This document shows, one piece after another, positions 1 through 11,952 of a stretch of DNA of 64,000 nucleotides (the first letter of the stretch is position 1; every line of letters starts with the position of its first letter). The DNA is taken from NCBI RefSeq assembly GCF_958298935.1, contig NC_084932.1, positions 14,797,501 to 14,861,500 on the forward strand, read 5' to 3'. Both the position numbers and the translations under genes were made by a program. The notes beneath the pieces were generated by a model. It saw only the letters and a program-made list of their open reading frames with translations, was not told the DNA's origin and did not search any database. This DNA comes from Phragmites australis (Eukaryota; Streptophyta; Magnoliopsida; Poales; Poaceae).

Positions 1-3000
1 ATTTATATTACAAGTCTTTAAACATGCAACTGTTTACACAATTTACATCAAAAAGAAACTACAACTACGCAGCGGAAGAAAACCATACAACAAAAGGGTA
101 TGGAGCCACATGCCCTTAGGCTCCACACCAAAATCACCGAGTTTGGAGTAGAATGTGCTACTCCTGCCCGCCACCCTGATCGGCAGGCACCCAGTAGCCG
201 AACACCGCCTCTTCCTCTCCAACCTAAGTAGTACCTGCATCAACTTAAGGGCAGAACCCTGAGTACGAAGATACTCGCAAGACTTACACAATATGGGTAG
301 TATAATATCCTGACTCCAAGGATTATGCATAGAGCTAGTAGCAAGATCAGGCCACAAGGTTAAGTGAAACATATATGCGGTAAGCAACCTAGACATATAT
401 GTGTGAGCACCCAAAAATAACCAACAATAAGTACTTCTACCCTGCAATACTCAACTGAACATAAATACATCTAAAAAGTAAGTAAGCATAACAGTAACGA
501 AATCATAATCACCTCGACCCAACTTGCCAATCATCTCGACCACCAACATCCACTCCCAACATACCACAACCATAATCAACAAGCGAGAACTCTACGACCG
601 ATACGGATAAAACAATAGCATGCTCATGACCAAGAGCACGACATTTCGAAATGTTTATACACCTTGCAGGGGATACTCTTGGACCCACACGACACGAGGA
701 CCATATGACTTGTGCCACCCGCTAAAGTGCACACAAGGGGCTACTCGTGACAACCTTTCCCAACCAGCCCTAACCGTGTGCGACATGCAACGCTCGATAT
801 GGCAGTACTAGAACTACTCCTGGAGCAAACTAATACCGCTTACAAGCCCGCCCGCTCACACCGTCATTGTTCAGGCCCCACAAAGCCACAGCTGCGAAGG
901 TATTCAGCTCACCTTACCATTAGATCGGCATGTGGTGAGTAAGGTAAGTGTTAAAGCCAACGGTACTGACTGACGGCCTTAAACAATGCAAGTGGTCTAT
1001 GGCGCTCAGGTTTTCTCTCCCGACCTGTCCCCTGGACTTTCCACCGAGGCAGACGACACCCCTAACACCGCCCACATCTCGTCTCATACTCACCACTCAC
1101 CAACCAACATCATCGACCTAACATTGTAATCATTGTGAAGGTAATTAACCTATAGCTCACGAACGATGGGACGTTCCACTGCTCGACTTCTACCGAAGAC
1201 CTATGTATTGCTAAGCATCTCGCATCACTTTTAAGTTAGACCTTAGCATGATTAAACCTAGGCAATAAGGATATGGATCAACAATACATCAAGGTAGAGA
1301 CAATGCAATTCAACATAGGATCTACACATCAAAACCCAACATTGACTTCCTATACATGCAAACCTATACATAAGCATAATTTATCAATATTTAGACTTCA
1401 TTCAATACGACAAAGGTGCAATATGATAGATGCTTGCCTTGCTGCCCTGGATCAGAAAGGTGGGGTGCCTCCGGATCGCCCTCGCTCGTCGGAATCATCG
1501 GATCGGTGTTCTCTAAAAAGAATAACGCGTGCAATGCTATGAGTATGGATAAAATGCAATAATGCATGCCATAAGATGCGCAAAACATGTTAAAAGTGCA
1601 AACATGCGAGGTAGAACAAAATTGAGATTTAAACCAATTTGAAAAGTTGCCGAAAGTGCGGAACCTCTGGACATAAGCAGACTATCCACAAAATTATGTG
1701 GAAAATCCAGACATTGCGCAACTCAGGGATTCTCCGGACTATCCGGAGATTTCTCCGGACCTTCCGCATTTATGCGGACCTTTCGGATATTTTTCTGGAC
1801 ACTTCGGACATTGACAGGAAATGAGTTTTCGCCGATTGGTTTATCGATTCAACTTGAACACTAGACACACTCTACCCAAACATGGTCATACACTATATAA
1901 GGGATTTAGATTCAATTAATTATGAAATGTTAAAGATTGAAACCATTTCAATGACTCATTAAACCTCAGCACGTATTTCATTAACCAACAGAATTCAAAC
2001 ACTCATCTCATAGCTCATAGTATTTTTAATGTGTAGAGAATGTTAATACAAGGCTAACAAAAGTGGTTTTATAATTTTAGGACATGGCAACAACTAACCG
2101 TGACCTAAACAAGCCGAAACACATTTAATTAATTCACTAATTCTAAAAAGTATTTTCTGGAGTTCCAATATTTTTAACACGTAGTTCACACTCATAAGAA
2201 GCTAATGCAACTGGTCTCACATCGTTTGGAGTTCGGATGAATTAATTATGAATTTTACAAGCCTCAATGAACCTGATGAATAGTAATTGCGGACCCTCCA
2301 TATTTTTGCGAACTATCCGCACTTTTTTGTAGAGGTTCTAGACTGCAGAACCTCCGGATAATTTTCCGGAGGTTCTAGACTGCAGAACCTCTGGACAATT
2401 TTCCGGAGGTTCCAGTCTTTCCAGAACTGCTCCTATTTGAGAGAAATTTTTGCCAAATCGATTTGTGATCTTTTTCACTTCAAAGGGGATATGTTTGGGA
2501 GAGTTTAGAGAGTCTATAACTTAACTAACCACCTAGCAACTTAATTCCTAAATCAAATCTCAACCAAATTCATAATTCGCTCCTAATGCTCAAGAACGCA
2601 TTGATTTGACAAAAATCGATCCAAATCCAAAATCAATCATCCAAATGCGCGTTCATGCCATGAGAAGCCTAAAGGACTCACCAAGGATGCTTTTGCCCCG
2701 CTTTGTGACCTTTGGGAAGAAGCGGAAAGTTCGGGATGAAGAAGAACTCCGGTGCTCCAAACACTTCAACCTAAACATCGAAAGAGATCAACACCGGCTC
2801 GAATCCTTCGGAAAAACAAAAAAGGATTAGACGGATGAGTAGCTCTCGAACGTGTGGTCGCGTAGGTACCACATACATACCTCGGTTTCGCTTGTAGAGG
2901 CGGGAACCAAGGGGGAAAGGGAGAGAGCTAGAGAGAGAGAGGGGAGAGGGAGTGAGCTCCTGTGGGGTGGCCGGCCAACAAGAGAGAGAGAGAGCACGTG

Positions 3001-3347
3001 GGGAGTGGGAGGGAGAGAGAGAGAGGTGACTACCCCTTTTGAGTGAGAGGGAGAGATCTTTTCCACTCAAATGGGCCAACATACAAGTGATCAATCCCAA
3101 ATTTGCTTCTAATTCAATTTTCTCTCTCATTTTCTTTTCTGTCACCTCATTAATCCAAATTGAGGTGCTATTGTGCTCTGAAAATCTACGAAATTTTTAT
3201 GTCGTGATTAAAATCCTTAGAAGTATCTGATTACGAATTTGCAATTCAAATTTCAATCTGGCGATCGAAAGCGTTTCAAATTCAAACTTGAAGCTAATGC
3301 TTCATGTTTAATATTAAACATGCCATTACAGATTTTGGGACGTGACA
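1..3347 (-). repeat. Partial long Gypsy LTR, minus strand
   Basis: Read on the minus strand, this starts at 3347 with TGTCACGTCCCAAAA and runs off the left edge. It is the same family as the LTR at 60616-63790: base 1 corresponds to about base 63605 there, and the GC-rich middle and the distal part match in reverse complement. An LTR longer than 3 kb with this 5' end suggests a Tekay/Del-type chromovirus; that lineage is inferred, because no internal coding region is in view. The short open frames inside (for example 509-718, conserved in the other copy) look like chance frames, not genes. The element body lies to the left of the window. Confidence 0.8.
1676..1815. repeat. TCCGGA-type module cluster inside left LTR
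   Basis: A run of short near-palindromic blocks built on 'ctccgga', 'atccgga' and 'gcggacc', with spacers of 8-20 bases. A second, cleaner cluster lies at about 2285-2430, where a block of about 45 bases ('ctagactgcagaacctc' followed by 'ccggaggttc') is repeated. Similar modules occur in the right-edge LTR (about 61620-61745) and in the Copia-2 LTRs. The function is unknown; LTR U3 regions often carry repeated protein-binding modules. Confidence 0.6.
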
Positions 3348-3840
3348 TATCCTCAGCAAACAAGTATCAAGGAGTCCAATATCTTGGATTGCAATCTGAA
3401 CCTATCTAAGTTGAGGATCTCTCCAATCAAGTACAAAATTTGCTCTATGCCGGTGCACTAAAAGATAGTGGAAGCAATTTTTCGCAGGAAGAACATGACC
3501 AATCCTTCTGAACTCAACAAGCATAGAATTAATATCACCAGGAAGAGTCAAGCACACACACGCCGTAGAGCATACATGAGAACTAAAACTCATGATCGGC
3601 GGGGCTCTGATGTGGGAAAAGAGGGTTGTGACGGGCTCAGTGGGGCTCCGATAGGAGCGAAGAGGGCTCGGGGGAGACGGCGTTCATGGGCTCAGCGGCG
3701 ACGGTGATGGTGACGGGCTCGGCGGTGATGGCGACCGGCTTGGTGGAGGGCGACGGCGACGGCAAACCAAGCATGCACAAGCAAAAAGACTTAGGCAAAA
3801 TAAGAGTGCATGGGGGTGGGGACTAGCTAGAGTTATATAC
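3348..3840. other. Unassigned spacer
   Basis: There is no convincing gene here. The first 250 bases are mixed composition. Bases 3595-3770 are GC-rich with repeats of 'gacgggctc' and 'cggcga', resembling a low-complexity grass exon or UTR fragment. This could be the 3' noncoding end of the CACTA element to its right, cut by the LTR to its left, since no clear CACTA terminus is visible here. Confidence 0.3.
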
Positions 3841-4065
3841 ATATAAGTCATAGATGACAGGTGATAATGTCACTTGTCACCTATGAGTATCACCCGTTAC
3901 TTATTGTAAGTAAAAGGTGATGGGTTAAGAATATCACCCATCATCTTTTACTTCAACTCGGCATGTACATATAAGTCATAGGTGATAGGTTATGTTATTT
4001 ACCCATCACCTATTAGTTATAAAAGTAACAAGTTAATAATATCACCCGTCACATTTTAGAAATTC
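3841..4065. repeat. CACTA-1 left subterminal repeats
   Basis: About eight copies of a motif of roughly 13 bases (variants of 'ataggtgatgggt' and its complement), spaced 15-40 bases apart. Such arrays are the binding sites of the TnpA-type protein in CACTA elements. They match the array at 7790-8160. Confidence 0.7.
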
Positions 4066-4156
4066 AAATAACTTGAAACCTAACATTCAAATTTGACATT
4101 AATATTACAAATTTAAATAACTTGACATTAATATTTGAAACTCAAATTTAAATTCT

Positions 4157-7100
4157 TCATTTTTGTCGTTTCTTGACATTGATCCCTTCGTTATGGTTAG
4201 AGCGCAGGTATGGAGCTTCCTCGATCCGTGAAAGGCATGGCACGATTGCAGTAGCAAAAGGGGAGATTTCATCGAATTGATTGAACTCCTCCTCATCAAC
4301 GATGTTTGTAACTTCGACGATGTGTCTTTTTCTAGCGAGAACGACATGGTATTTCTTCTTTGTTGTGTCAATCACATAAAAGACTTGGCAAATATCTTTA
4401 GCGAGTACGAAAGGTTTAGACTTGTATCCAACATATTTGAGATCAACGCTAGTGAATCCATACTTATCATTAGTGACGTATTTTTCCCCATTTACCCAAT
4501 GGCACTGAAACAGGGCTACATTGAATGTCAAGTAGTTCAGCTCCCAGATCTCCTCTATTTGACGGTAGCATACGTCCCTCTGCATGTCATTGTCATAAGC
4601 ATCTATATGGACACCACTATTCTAGTATATACTCTTCTCATCATGGGCAACCGTGTAAAATGTGTATCTGGTTATATCATACTCTTGATATGTCATAATT
4701 GTGTATATAGGGCCTAATGCCAGTTTTTCTATCAGAGCACTTGTAGGAGTACTCGATTGTTTGATTCGATCTCGGAACCAAGTCGTGAACCTTCGCATAT
4801 GTTACCTCGCAACTCAAGCTTCAGTCTACCCTGGATTCTCTTCAAGTAGCATCTGTTTGTGCTCATCGACATATGGGCACACTTCACTCAATTGTTGCAG
4901 CACGAGAAAATGAGCTTGGTTGTAAGCCTTCGGATCAGGAGTTATTGCCATTTTCTCCATAACTCCCACACCTACGAGCCTCCCCTCATGGCGAGACTTA
5001 GGCACACCAATTAGGTTATTTCGGTCAATGTAATTAACAGACACTCCAATGCCTCATCTGTCACGTAACCCTGCACGATGCATCTGTTAGGAAAGGCTCG
5101 ATCCTTACGTACGACTTGAGAACTCCCATATATCTCTCATATGGAAACATGTGATAGAGGAACACGTGGTCAAGGTAGTGTATTTCCTTCACAAGGTGAG
5201 CAGTGAGATATACCATAATATCGAAAAATGATGGTGGGAAATACACTTCAAAAATACATAGTCACAAAGTGTCTTCTTTCTAGCTCCTCCAGCGAGTCTG
5301 GATCGAGCACCTTTTGTTCAATTGCAATGAAGAAAAAGCACAGGCTCAAGATAGCCTCGTGAACCTTTATTGGGAGGATATACCTAATAGCTACCGCAAG
5401 AAGTGACGTTATCATCACATGGCAATCATGGGACTTCATCATGGAGAAATTCATTTTCAACTCTTTCACCGGAACAAGTCTTGTGATGTTGCATGAGTAA
5501 CCGGAGGAAACTTTCACACTGTGTAAGAACTCACAGAATTCTTTTTTCTCATTCCTGAAGAGAGTGATAGCTGTTGGGGGTAGGTGTTTTCTTTTGTCCG
5601 TATTTTGTGCATGGAGCTTCGGTCTTAAGCCCATTTTTTCAAGGTCAGCTCGTGCATTCTCATGATCCTTTCCTTTTCCCTTCATTTGGAGCAATGTACC
5701 AATCAGACTCTCGCGGATATTCTTCTTTACATGCATGTTGTCGATAGAGTGGTGTACATATAATTTTTTCCAATACTCTAGCTCGAATAGTATTGATTTT
5801 TTGTTGCACATTCCTAACCGTTCATCAGCCTTAGATGATTGTGTTCGCTTGCCATGGACAACATTGATATTCTTAACCCGATTCTGGACATCTTCCCTAC
5901 TGAAATGCCTCGGAGGTAGCGCTTTCTCCCTTATGCCATCGAATTACTTGTCCATGTTTCGGTATGGGTGCTTCATGGGAGGAAACGTCGATGCCGTATG
6001 TATACTATTTTCTTTTAGTTGTTCAATCTCAAACTACATGTGTCATCTAAGCAATGGGGGCAAGCTTCACCTTTTCTTTTGCTTTGACCTGAGAAGTTAT
6101 AAAGTGCTGGCAGATCATTAATGGTGACGAACAACATAGCGTGCAGGGTAAAGTACTCTTAATTGTACTGATCCCAAACCTCGACGCCTTTCGACCAGAG
6201 TCTCTTATGATCATCGAGCAAAGGTCTGAGGTACACATCGATATCATTGCCAAATTGTTTCATTTCTGATATCAAGATCGATAACAAAATGTATTTCCTC
6301 TTATTACCAAGCTAGGGTGGAAGCTTGTAGATTGACAATACAATATGCTAGGTGCTATGTGAGGTACTCATAGTACTGAATGGATTCATGCCATCTGTAC
6401 TCATAGAAAACCTAATATTTCTCAATTCTTTGGCGAATCAACCAAATGTGGAATCAATGATTCGCCACTGAGCGGAATCTGCCGAGTGTTATATCATTGT
6501 GTCGTTCTTACGACCTTCCTTATGCCAATGCACCAATTGTGTCTCCTTTCTATTGGCAAATAGATGCTTTAGACGGGGAATTATAGGAAAATACCACACC
6601 ACCTTCTTAGGACCACCTTTACTTTTCTTGCCTCTGTCCCCATCACAACCATCATTTCTACGCTTATATCGATGGGTTCCACACACGGGACATTGATCGA
6701 GATCTGCATACTCTCCATGAAATAAGATACAATCCTGCTTACATGCACGTATTTTTTCTATTTCCAGTCCTAAAGGACAAATTATCTTCTTTGCGTCGTA
6801 GACACCCTCGGACATCAAGTTCTTCTCCGATAGCATATCCCTTAGCAGATCCAGCCATGTTTCGAAACTCTTATCAGTCCAACGATGGGTTGCCTTCAGG
6901 TGTAGAAGTTTTAGGTTCTCAAATATTTGCGTGTACTTCTCCTTACAGTTGAGATAAAGGGGCGTCTTGGAATCCCGCACAAATTCCTAGAATTTAGCAA
7001 ACTCACCATTGTTATACTCGTCGTGTCGCTCGACATCCCACACCATCTGGTCCATAGTCTCCACAAAATCCTCAAGATCATTATCATTCAAACCTAATAT

Positions 7101-7340
7101 GTCATCATCCCTGAGATCATGATCTATTTCACCGGGTGTAAGTCCTTGATCCACATTGTCGGTATGGAGGGCCCGATCCATCTCTCCCTCATTAAGGCCC
7201 TCGCCATGTTTGTTCTAACATGTACAATTCTTTTTAAATCCATGTGTGACCAAGTGTGCATGGATATTGTCTGGTTTCAGAAACTTCTTTTCATTCCTGC
7301 TCTCTTGAAATGCTTCACCCCGCTTAGGTACTTTTGATAA
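4157..7340 (-). pseudogene. TNP2-like CACTA transposase, multiply broken
   Basis: Pieces of one long protein appear in order on the minus strand. About 7340-7180 holds the end of a transposase-associated domain (a TxGF...KHGE-like stretch), followed by an acidic linker (7181-6987). The Transposase_21 core at 6980-6489 includes CPVCGTHRYK and a PKKVVWYFP block, and continues in broken frames at 6400-5820 (MNPFS, YLRPLLDDLKxLW and FVTINDLPA-like words). The DUF4218 region (5811-4826) carries HxIDNMHVKKN, LPPTAITL, MKSHDCHV, MYFPPSFFDIMVYL and SRHEGRL words. DUF4216 at 4585-4190 carries YGFTSVDLKYVGYKSKPF and QVFYVID words. Stops and frameshifts separate almost every block. The family protein catalyses cut-and-paste excision with TnpA; this copy cannot. 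Homology is by motif recall, not a search. Confidence 0.85.
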
Positions 7341-7789
7341 GTCCGGGGTACATCCAACTGTCCGTCATCTACAATTAATGTAAAAATATTCATTCTTCAT
7401 TAACAATTACCTTAATTTTGTGGTTAAACATGTGATTAAAAATTCCCTACAAGTACACTTAGATCTATGGCACCTCGCTGTAGATCGGGCGAACCTAGTA
7501 TCAAAGCTAACATAAATACAATTCACTTGTACTAAGATTTTGGATAAAGATGCAAAATAGCCGATTACAACTCAAAGCACAACAAATTTACCAAATAGGG
7601 GTTTAAGGAGGAGGAAAAGAGGAGGAAAAGGAGAGATGCAAACCTTGAAAGATCTAGCACTAATTCAAACTTCAAATCAACAAGATATTAGAAAATCTCT
7701 AGCGGATCCGGTGAAAATCGCCAACATTGTGCGAGCGGAAGTGTTGAGTAACTGTTCGCTCATACAGTGACTGCCCAGGTCTTAAAACA
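7341..7789 (-). other. CACTA-1 5' noncoding part
   Basis: AT-rich sequence between the transposase start and the right subterminal array. Some stretches look like intron or leader sequence, and no frame was recognised. The missing N-terminus of the transposase may be partly here, but I see no matching words. Confidence 0.4.
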
Positions 7790-8160
7790 GATCTAAGTAA
7801 TAAGTAACGGATGATAATAATACCTGTCACTTATTATTTGTTATAAGTGGAGGATCATATTACGACCCATCACTTATGACTGGTCCAGAGAGATCCGTCA
7901 CCTTTGCTAAGTCATAAGTGATGGGTCGTAATATGACCCGTTAGTTATGACAGGTGTAGGGAGACCCATCACTTATGACCAAGTCATAAGTGACTAGTTT
8001 AGTCATTACCCGTCACTAATGTTATAGGTGATATGTAATATTACGATCCATCACTTATTACCTATTATCTGATGGGTAAATACCCGGTCTCGACCTGAGG
8101 CGACATAAGTGACGGGTCTTGTAATGACCCATCACTTATGTGTGTTCCATTTGTCCGTTT
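7790..8160. repeat. CACTA-1 right subterminal repeats
   Basis: About ten copies of 'taagtgatgggt', 'cccatcacttatg' and close variants in both orientations, several in back-to-back pairs that could form hairpins. This is the same motif set as 3841-4065, which identifies the two ends of one element. Confidence 0.75.
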
Positions 8161-8171
8161 TTCACGTAGTT

Positions 8172-9590
8172 GATAACCACAACTGGTTATACCCAGGGGC
8201 ATTTGGTGTCATTGACTTAGAAGCTAGTGAGAATTGGGTCTGGTTCATGGAGAAACTAAGATATGCCATTCGAAACCCACTAGATCTAGCAATATGTAGT
8301 GATGTAGGGAAAGGGATTGACAATGCGAAGGTCTTTGGTTATGCAGAACATCAGGAGTGCATGAGGCACTTGGTCACCAATTTCAGGCTTAAGTATTGTG
8401 GCAAGGTCTTCGATGAACATTTGTGGATAGCTGCATATTCATGGACTGAAGAAGAATTTGATGGACATATAGTTGCAATGGAGGCCATGAAGCCAGAAGC
8501 CATAGCATACTTGAAGACTTGGCACAACATGTACCATTAGCATTCTTGCATTTAACCTTGCATTAGAATTGCATCGATGGATTATTTCATTTAATTGTAG
8601 GCTTTGGACAAGAAGTAAATTCTCAACTTACTCAAAGGTGGATTACGTGACCAACAACTTGGCTGAGTTCTTTAACAATTGGATGAACAAACACAAGGGT
8701 CTAATGCTATTTGAATTGGGGGATACCACTAAGAGGAAGCTGATGGCAAAGTTTCTAAAGTGGAAAATGGTTGCTAATATGTTACAGGGGGATAGAATTC
8801 TACCAAGTGTTATGAAAGAGTTACATGCCAAAAGTAGAAATCTGGATTGTGATTTGGAGACGAGTGATGAGTCTATAGCAGAAGTGACTGAAAGAGGCCC
8901 ATGTGGGAAGAGGCATGTAGTTAGCATTGAAGAAAGGACATGTACATGGAGAGAGTAGCAAGTGTCTGGAAAGTCTTGTGCACATGCATTGTGCTTCCTC
9001 TCTGCAATTAGGTTCAAGCTTGAACCTTATGCTGATGACTACTATAGTGTATTCAAGTTTAAAGCTGCATACGCTCCTCGCATACTTGCCTTTACTGACA
9101 TATCTCAATGGTCAAAGAATACTCATGACTTCTATTTGCATCCACCAATTCTGAAGAGATCTACAAGTAGGCATAGGACTGAGAGGATGAAGGGTGGTGC
9201 TGAAGGGAAATTCAAGGGTAGGAAGGGTAGGCATAAGTGTCCTATTTGTAAGGGGTATGGCCATTCATGGAAGAAATGCAAAGAGGCACATCCAGAAGCT
9301 AAAGAAGTTTATGCTGAGTTTCAAAGAAACGGAAATTAAATTTTTAATACCTTTCAGCAATAACATCACTTGACAATTGTTTTTTGAATTTGCATGAAAA
9401 AAAAGGAAATTGCTACTTGTACTTCCTCTCTGCAGTTAGCTTTAGCTTTCGTGCCACTATTGAGCAAGATGGTGATGGTGAACAAGATGGTGGTGCCTCC
9501 ATGCCTATTGTTGAGGCTACTACACCACCTACCAAGCGAAAGAGGAAGATTATACTGGTGTCGCCGGATAGTCCATCCATGGGGACTTGA
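8172..9590 (+). pseudogene. MULE (MuDR-type) transposase, 5'-truncated
   Basis: The remnant opens directly at the CACTA-1 end with VVDNHNWLYPGAFGV, part of the MULE transposase core, and continues with CSDVGKG, AEHQECMRHLVTNF, and, after a likely 70-bp intron (8531-8600, GT...AG), LWTRSKFSTYSKVDYVTNN and LAEFFNNW. Next come the SWIM zinc-finger region (RHVV...RTCTW, then SGKSCAHAL after an in-frame TAG at 8956-8958), a DISQW/LHPPILKR segment, and a CCHC knuckle CPICKGYGHSWKKC near 9237-9278. A last exon at about 9445-9590 ends in SPDSPSMGT. The N-terminal half is absent. In the SWIM finger the second Cys of the usual CxC is Trp, and the normal CREWQ is interrupted by the stop. The intact family excises Mutator-like DNA transposons; this copy is dead. 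The intron is inferred from its ends and the rejoined frame. Confidence 0.85.
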
Positions 9591-10410
9591 AGTAGAAAAA
9601 ACTACTTATCTAATTTGTTGTATTCCTCTTTAATTTGTTGTTCATGACGATGTATTGAAGGCTTAGTTGAAAACTGACCATGTAATGTGAATTTGCTACT
9701 ATGAATGTGTTATTGTGCTCTCATTAGATAGGTGGACATGCTACTTGAATATGTAAATCTGCTCTCATTTGAGAGGTGGACATGCTATCTATATGTGTCG
9801 ATTTACTCTCATCTGCTCATTTGGACATAATGAGTGTGTTTGGGATGATTCGGTCCCATCTGGACATGCAAGTTGCGGTTGCAACGCATGCACCAGCAGG
9901 CCAAACTAGCAGCAGCAGCTCTGCGCAAGGCTAACCGCACCAGGGGAAATAACAGTAGCAGTTGCAAGAGCTGCGCAAAAACCACCAGTAACAGCATCGC
10001 AAAAACAGCAGCAACAAGGAGAGCCAATATTCAGGGCAAAAGTGTCATTCTACAGTAACTAACGTAGCTCTAACGGTGCTGATGGTTTAAAAGGAACAAA
10101 GGTGCTATTCAATAGCATAAAAGTAAAACAGAGATATTCAATGATAAATCTTGAATCCCGCTGCTATTCGATGATAAATAATAGAATTTCTCAAAAAGAA
10201 AAGCCCACCCACCCTGACGCCGCCTCCAGAACCGTCTTAGGAAGCGGTCACACTGACAGCCACGCACAACCACACAGCCGACGCAGACACCTAGCGTGGG
10301 CACCTTCCCCGCTAAAGCGCCCCGACCCCACCCCCCCCCCCCACCTTCCCCCGCTAATGCCCCCATTCCATTCCCCACCCAATCTTGCGGTCACAAGTGG
10401 CCGCGCACCG
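9591..10410. other. MULE 3' flank and upstream region of the F-box gene
   Basis: Bases 9591-9840 are AT-rich with three similar 'aggtggacatgct' phrases. Bases 9870-10030 are rich in CAG/GCA triplets and look low-complexity. Bases 10080-10200 contain AT-rich candidates for a core promoter (tttaaaag near 10085, ataaaag near 10117), then a CA/C-rich leader with a run of C at 10328-10342. I could not fix a transcription start. An in-frame open stretch reaches back to 10102, but its composition is leader-like. Confidence 0.4.
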
Positions 10411-11952
10411 ATGGCGCCGACAAGCTTCCGCCACGCCGCTGCAGGCGGCGGCGGCGGTCGTCCCGCCGGCTGCAGCGGCGGCTTGGACGCCGCGCTCTGC
10501 GACGACCTACTGCAGGAGGTGTTCCGCCTCCTGCCGCCCGCTGCCTCGCCGGCCGTGTCCCTCGTCTCCCGCCGCTGGCTCGCGCTCCTCAGGGTCGCCA
10601 CCTCGTCCCTGACCCTACGTCTGCCTGCCTCCTCCGACGCCCCGCCAGCGGCGGCGACCGTCGCCGTCCTGCTGTCGCACTACCCGTACCTCTCCGCCCT
10701 GACCGTGGTCTCCACCGCTGTGCCGGCCGGCGACGCCGACTCGGTGCTTCTCGCTGTCGCGGCCGCTCCGTGCGCCGCCCGGCTCTCCGTGCTGCGGTTA
10801 TTGCCTGATTCGCCGGTCTCCCCCACCGCGCTGCTCGCGGCCTGCCCTGCTGTATCCAGTCTGACGTCGCTCCACCTCACGGCTGTCCGCCCCCTGTCTT
10901 TCCACTGGCTGGCGTTCTTGCCCTGCCTCAAGTCCTTCGCCCTCGTCAACTCCGCTGCCAGCGTTGACTCTGACGGCTCAAGCTCGGATGACGACGACGG
11001 CCAGGGCGAGGCCGCAGGGGCGTTACCGCTGGAGAGGCTATCACTTTGCGGCATCCGCTCGAGTGACCGCGGGCTCGGATGGTTGTGGCGACGGTGCGGG
11101 AGCCTCAAGTGGCTGCAGCTGCGTGCCTGCGACGGCACCGGGGACAGGCCCGTGTCGCTGGCCTTTGCGGGCTGCCTTGCTGGCTTGCTCGCGCTAGAGC
11201 TCCGTGCTTGCCGCCCAGTCGCCGACCGTGTCCTCCTCCTTGCTGCTGACCATTGCCGGACACTAACATCCCTCCTGGTTTATGACGGCGGAAGCAGCGA
11301 GGCACTCCACAGGTTTATCCACCAGCGCGGCGCGGGTTTGCACACCTTGGACCTTCGCCTACCGCTCGACCTGCACAATGATCACCTCCATGCAATTGGC
11401 GCCGAGCAAATTCACCGTGGTCAGGCCGCCACACATGGCCTGGCCGCCCTTCGCCTTCAGAGCTGTGTCCTTATCACTGGGGACGGGCTCCGCTCCCTCG
11501 CACAAACAGCCACTGGGGCGGGCATCGAAGAGCTCGCCTTGGTGAGCTGTGACGTTGTGGAGCGAGAGACTGGGCTGCTGACGTTCCTCGGTCAAAGCAT
11601 GCGGCGTCTCCGTCGTATTGACTTGTCTTACAACGAGACATTGAGTGACAAGGTGATCGGTGCCATGCTGTCATCATGCCGGAATCTCATCGACATCAGA
11701 CTCAGGGGATGCCGAGGCCTCACAGGAGGCTCCCTGGTCTCGTTGCTTAGGCACTGTGGGCAGTCACTGGAGATCCTTGACATCTCCCGCTGTCCTAGTA
11801 TTGCAGTAGGCAATGTTGAACTCTTTGCACAGCGAGCTACTCGGTTGAATCGAATGATCATTGAGGAGAGCGTGATGTCAGAGGAATTGAAGGCAATTGC
11901 TCAGAGGAAAGGCCTGAAGGTTGGTTCATTGGCTTGGGAAGAATCATTCTAA
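10411..11952 (+). CDS. F-box/leucine-rich-repeat protein
   Basis: This 513-residue protein comes from a single uninterrupted, very GC-rich exon. ATG 10411 is chosen because its context (caccgATGGCG) is good for a grass and because the upstream in-frame ATGs (10102, 10357) would add proline-rich, leader-like sequence. Residues 28-66 form an F-box (CDDLLQEVFRLLP...AVSLVSRRWLALLR), the part that binds Skp1 in SCF ubiquitin ligases. A short acidic stretch (DSDGSSSDDDD) lies near 185-196. From about 205 to the end run cysteine-type LRRs (for example LERLSLCGI, LKWLQLRACD, LALELRACR, IDIRLRGCRGLT, LEILDISRCPSI), the likely substrate-binding surface. No break is seen. It is predicted to act in nucleus or cytosol as a substrate receptor; the substrate is unknown. 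It is the only intact host gene here and lies among transposons. GC content falls towards the 3' end, as is common in grass genes. I do not recognise the exact orthologue. Confidence 0.88.
   Translation: MAPTSFRHAAAGGGGGRPAGCSGGLDAALCDDLLQEVFRLLPPAASPAVSLVSRRWLALLRVATSSLTLRLPASSDAPPAAATVAVLLSHYPYLSALTVVSTAVPAGDADSVLLAVAAAPCAARLSVLRLLPDSPVSPTALLAACPAVSSLTSLHLTAVRPLSFHWLAFLPCLKSFALVNSAASVDSDGSSSDDDDGQGEAAGALPLERLSLCGIRSSDRGLGWLWRRCGSLKWLQLRACDGTGDRPVSLAFAGCLAGLLALELRACRPVADRVLLLAADHCRTLTSLLVYDGGSSEALHRFIHQRGAGLHTLDLRLPLDLHNDHLHAIGAEQIHRGQAATHGLAALRLQSCVLITGDGLRSLAQTATGAGIEELALVSCDVVERETGLLTFLGQSMRRLRRIDLSYNETLSDKVIGAMLSSCRNLIDIRLRGCRGLTGGSLVSLLRHCGQSLEILDISRCPSIAVGNVELFAQRATRLNRMIIEESVMSEELKAIAQRKGLKVGSLAWEESF

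Larger units (their letters stand above)
3841..8172 (-). mobile_element. CACTA (En/Spm-type) DNA transposon, decayed (CACTA-1)
   Basis: Both ends carry clusters of a short subterminal motif (variants of 'ataagtgacgggt' in both orientations), and a TNP2-type transposase remnant lies between them on the minus strand. This is the classic CACTA plan. The right end reads, on the minus strand, CAACTACGTGAAAAACGG, one inserted base away from a CACTA terminus, and abuts the MULE remnant. The left terminus was not found, so the left limit is only where the subterminal repeats begin. The element cannot be autonomous because its transposase is broken in many places. Confidence 0.75.

Noticed and set aside
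2771..3145. Open frame in the GA/CT-rich block of the left LTR
   Set aside because: Low-complexity Ser/Leu/Pro translation from a GA-rich tract; no motif.
3905..8160. Possible CRISPR-like or iteron-like short repeats
   Set aside because: Spacing and orientation are irregular and the transposase in between shows they are CACTA subterminal repeats.
10109..11861. Several antisense and off-frame open stretches over the F-box gene
   Set aside because: They are side effects of very high GC; none has a recognised motif and all are shorter than the sense gene.
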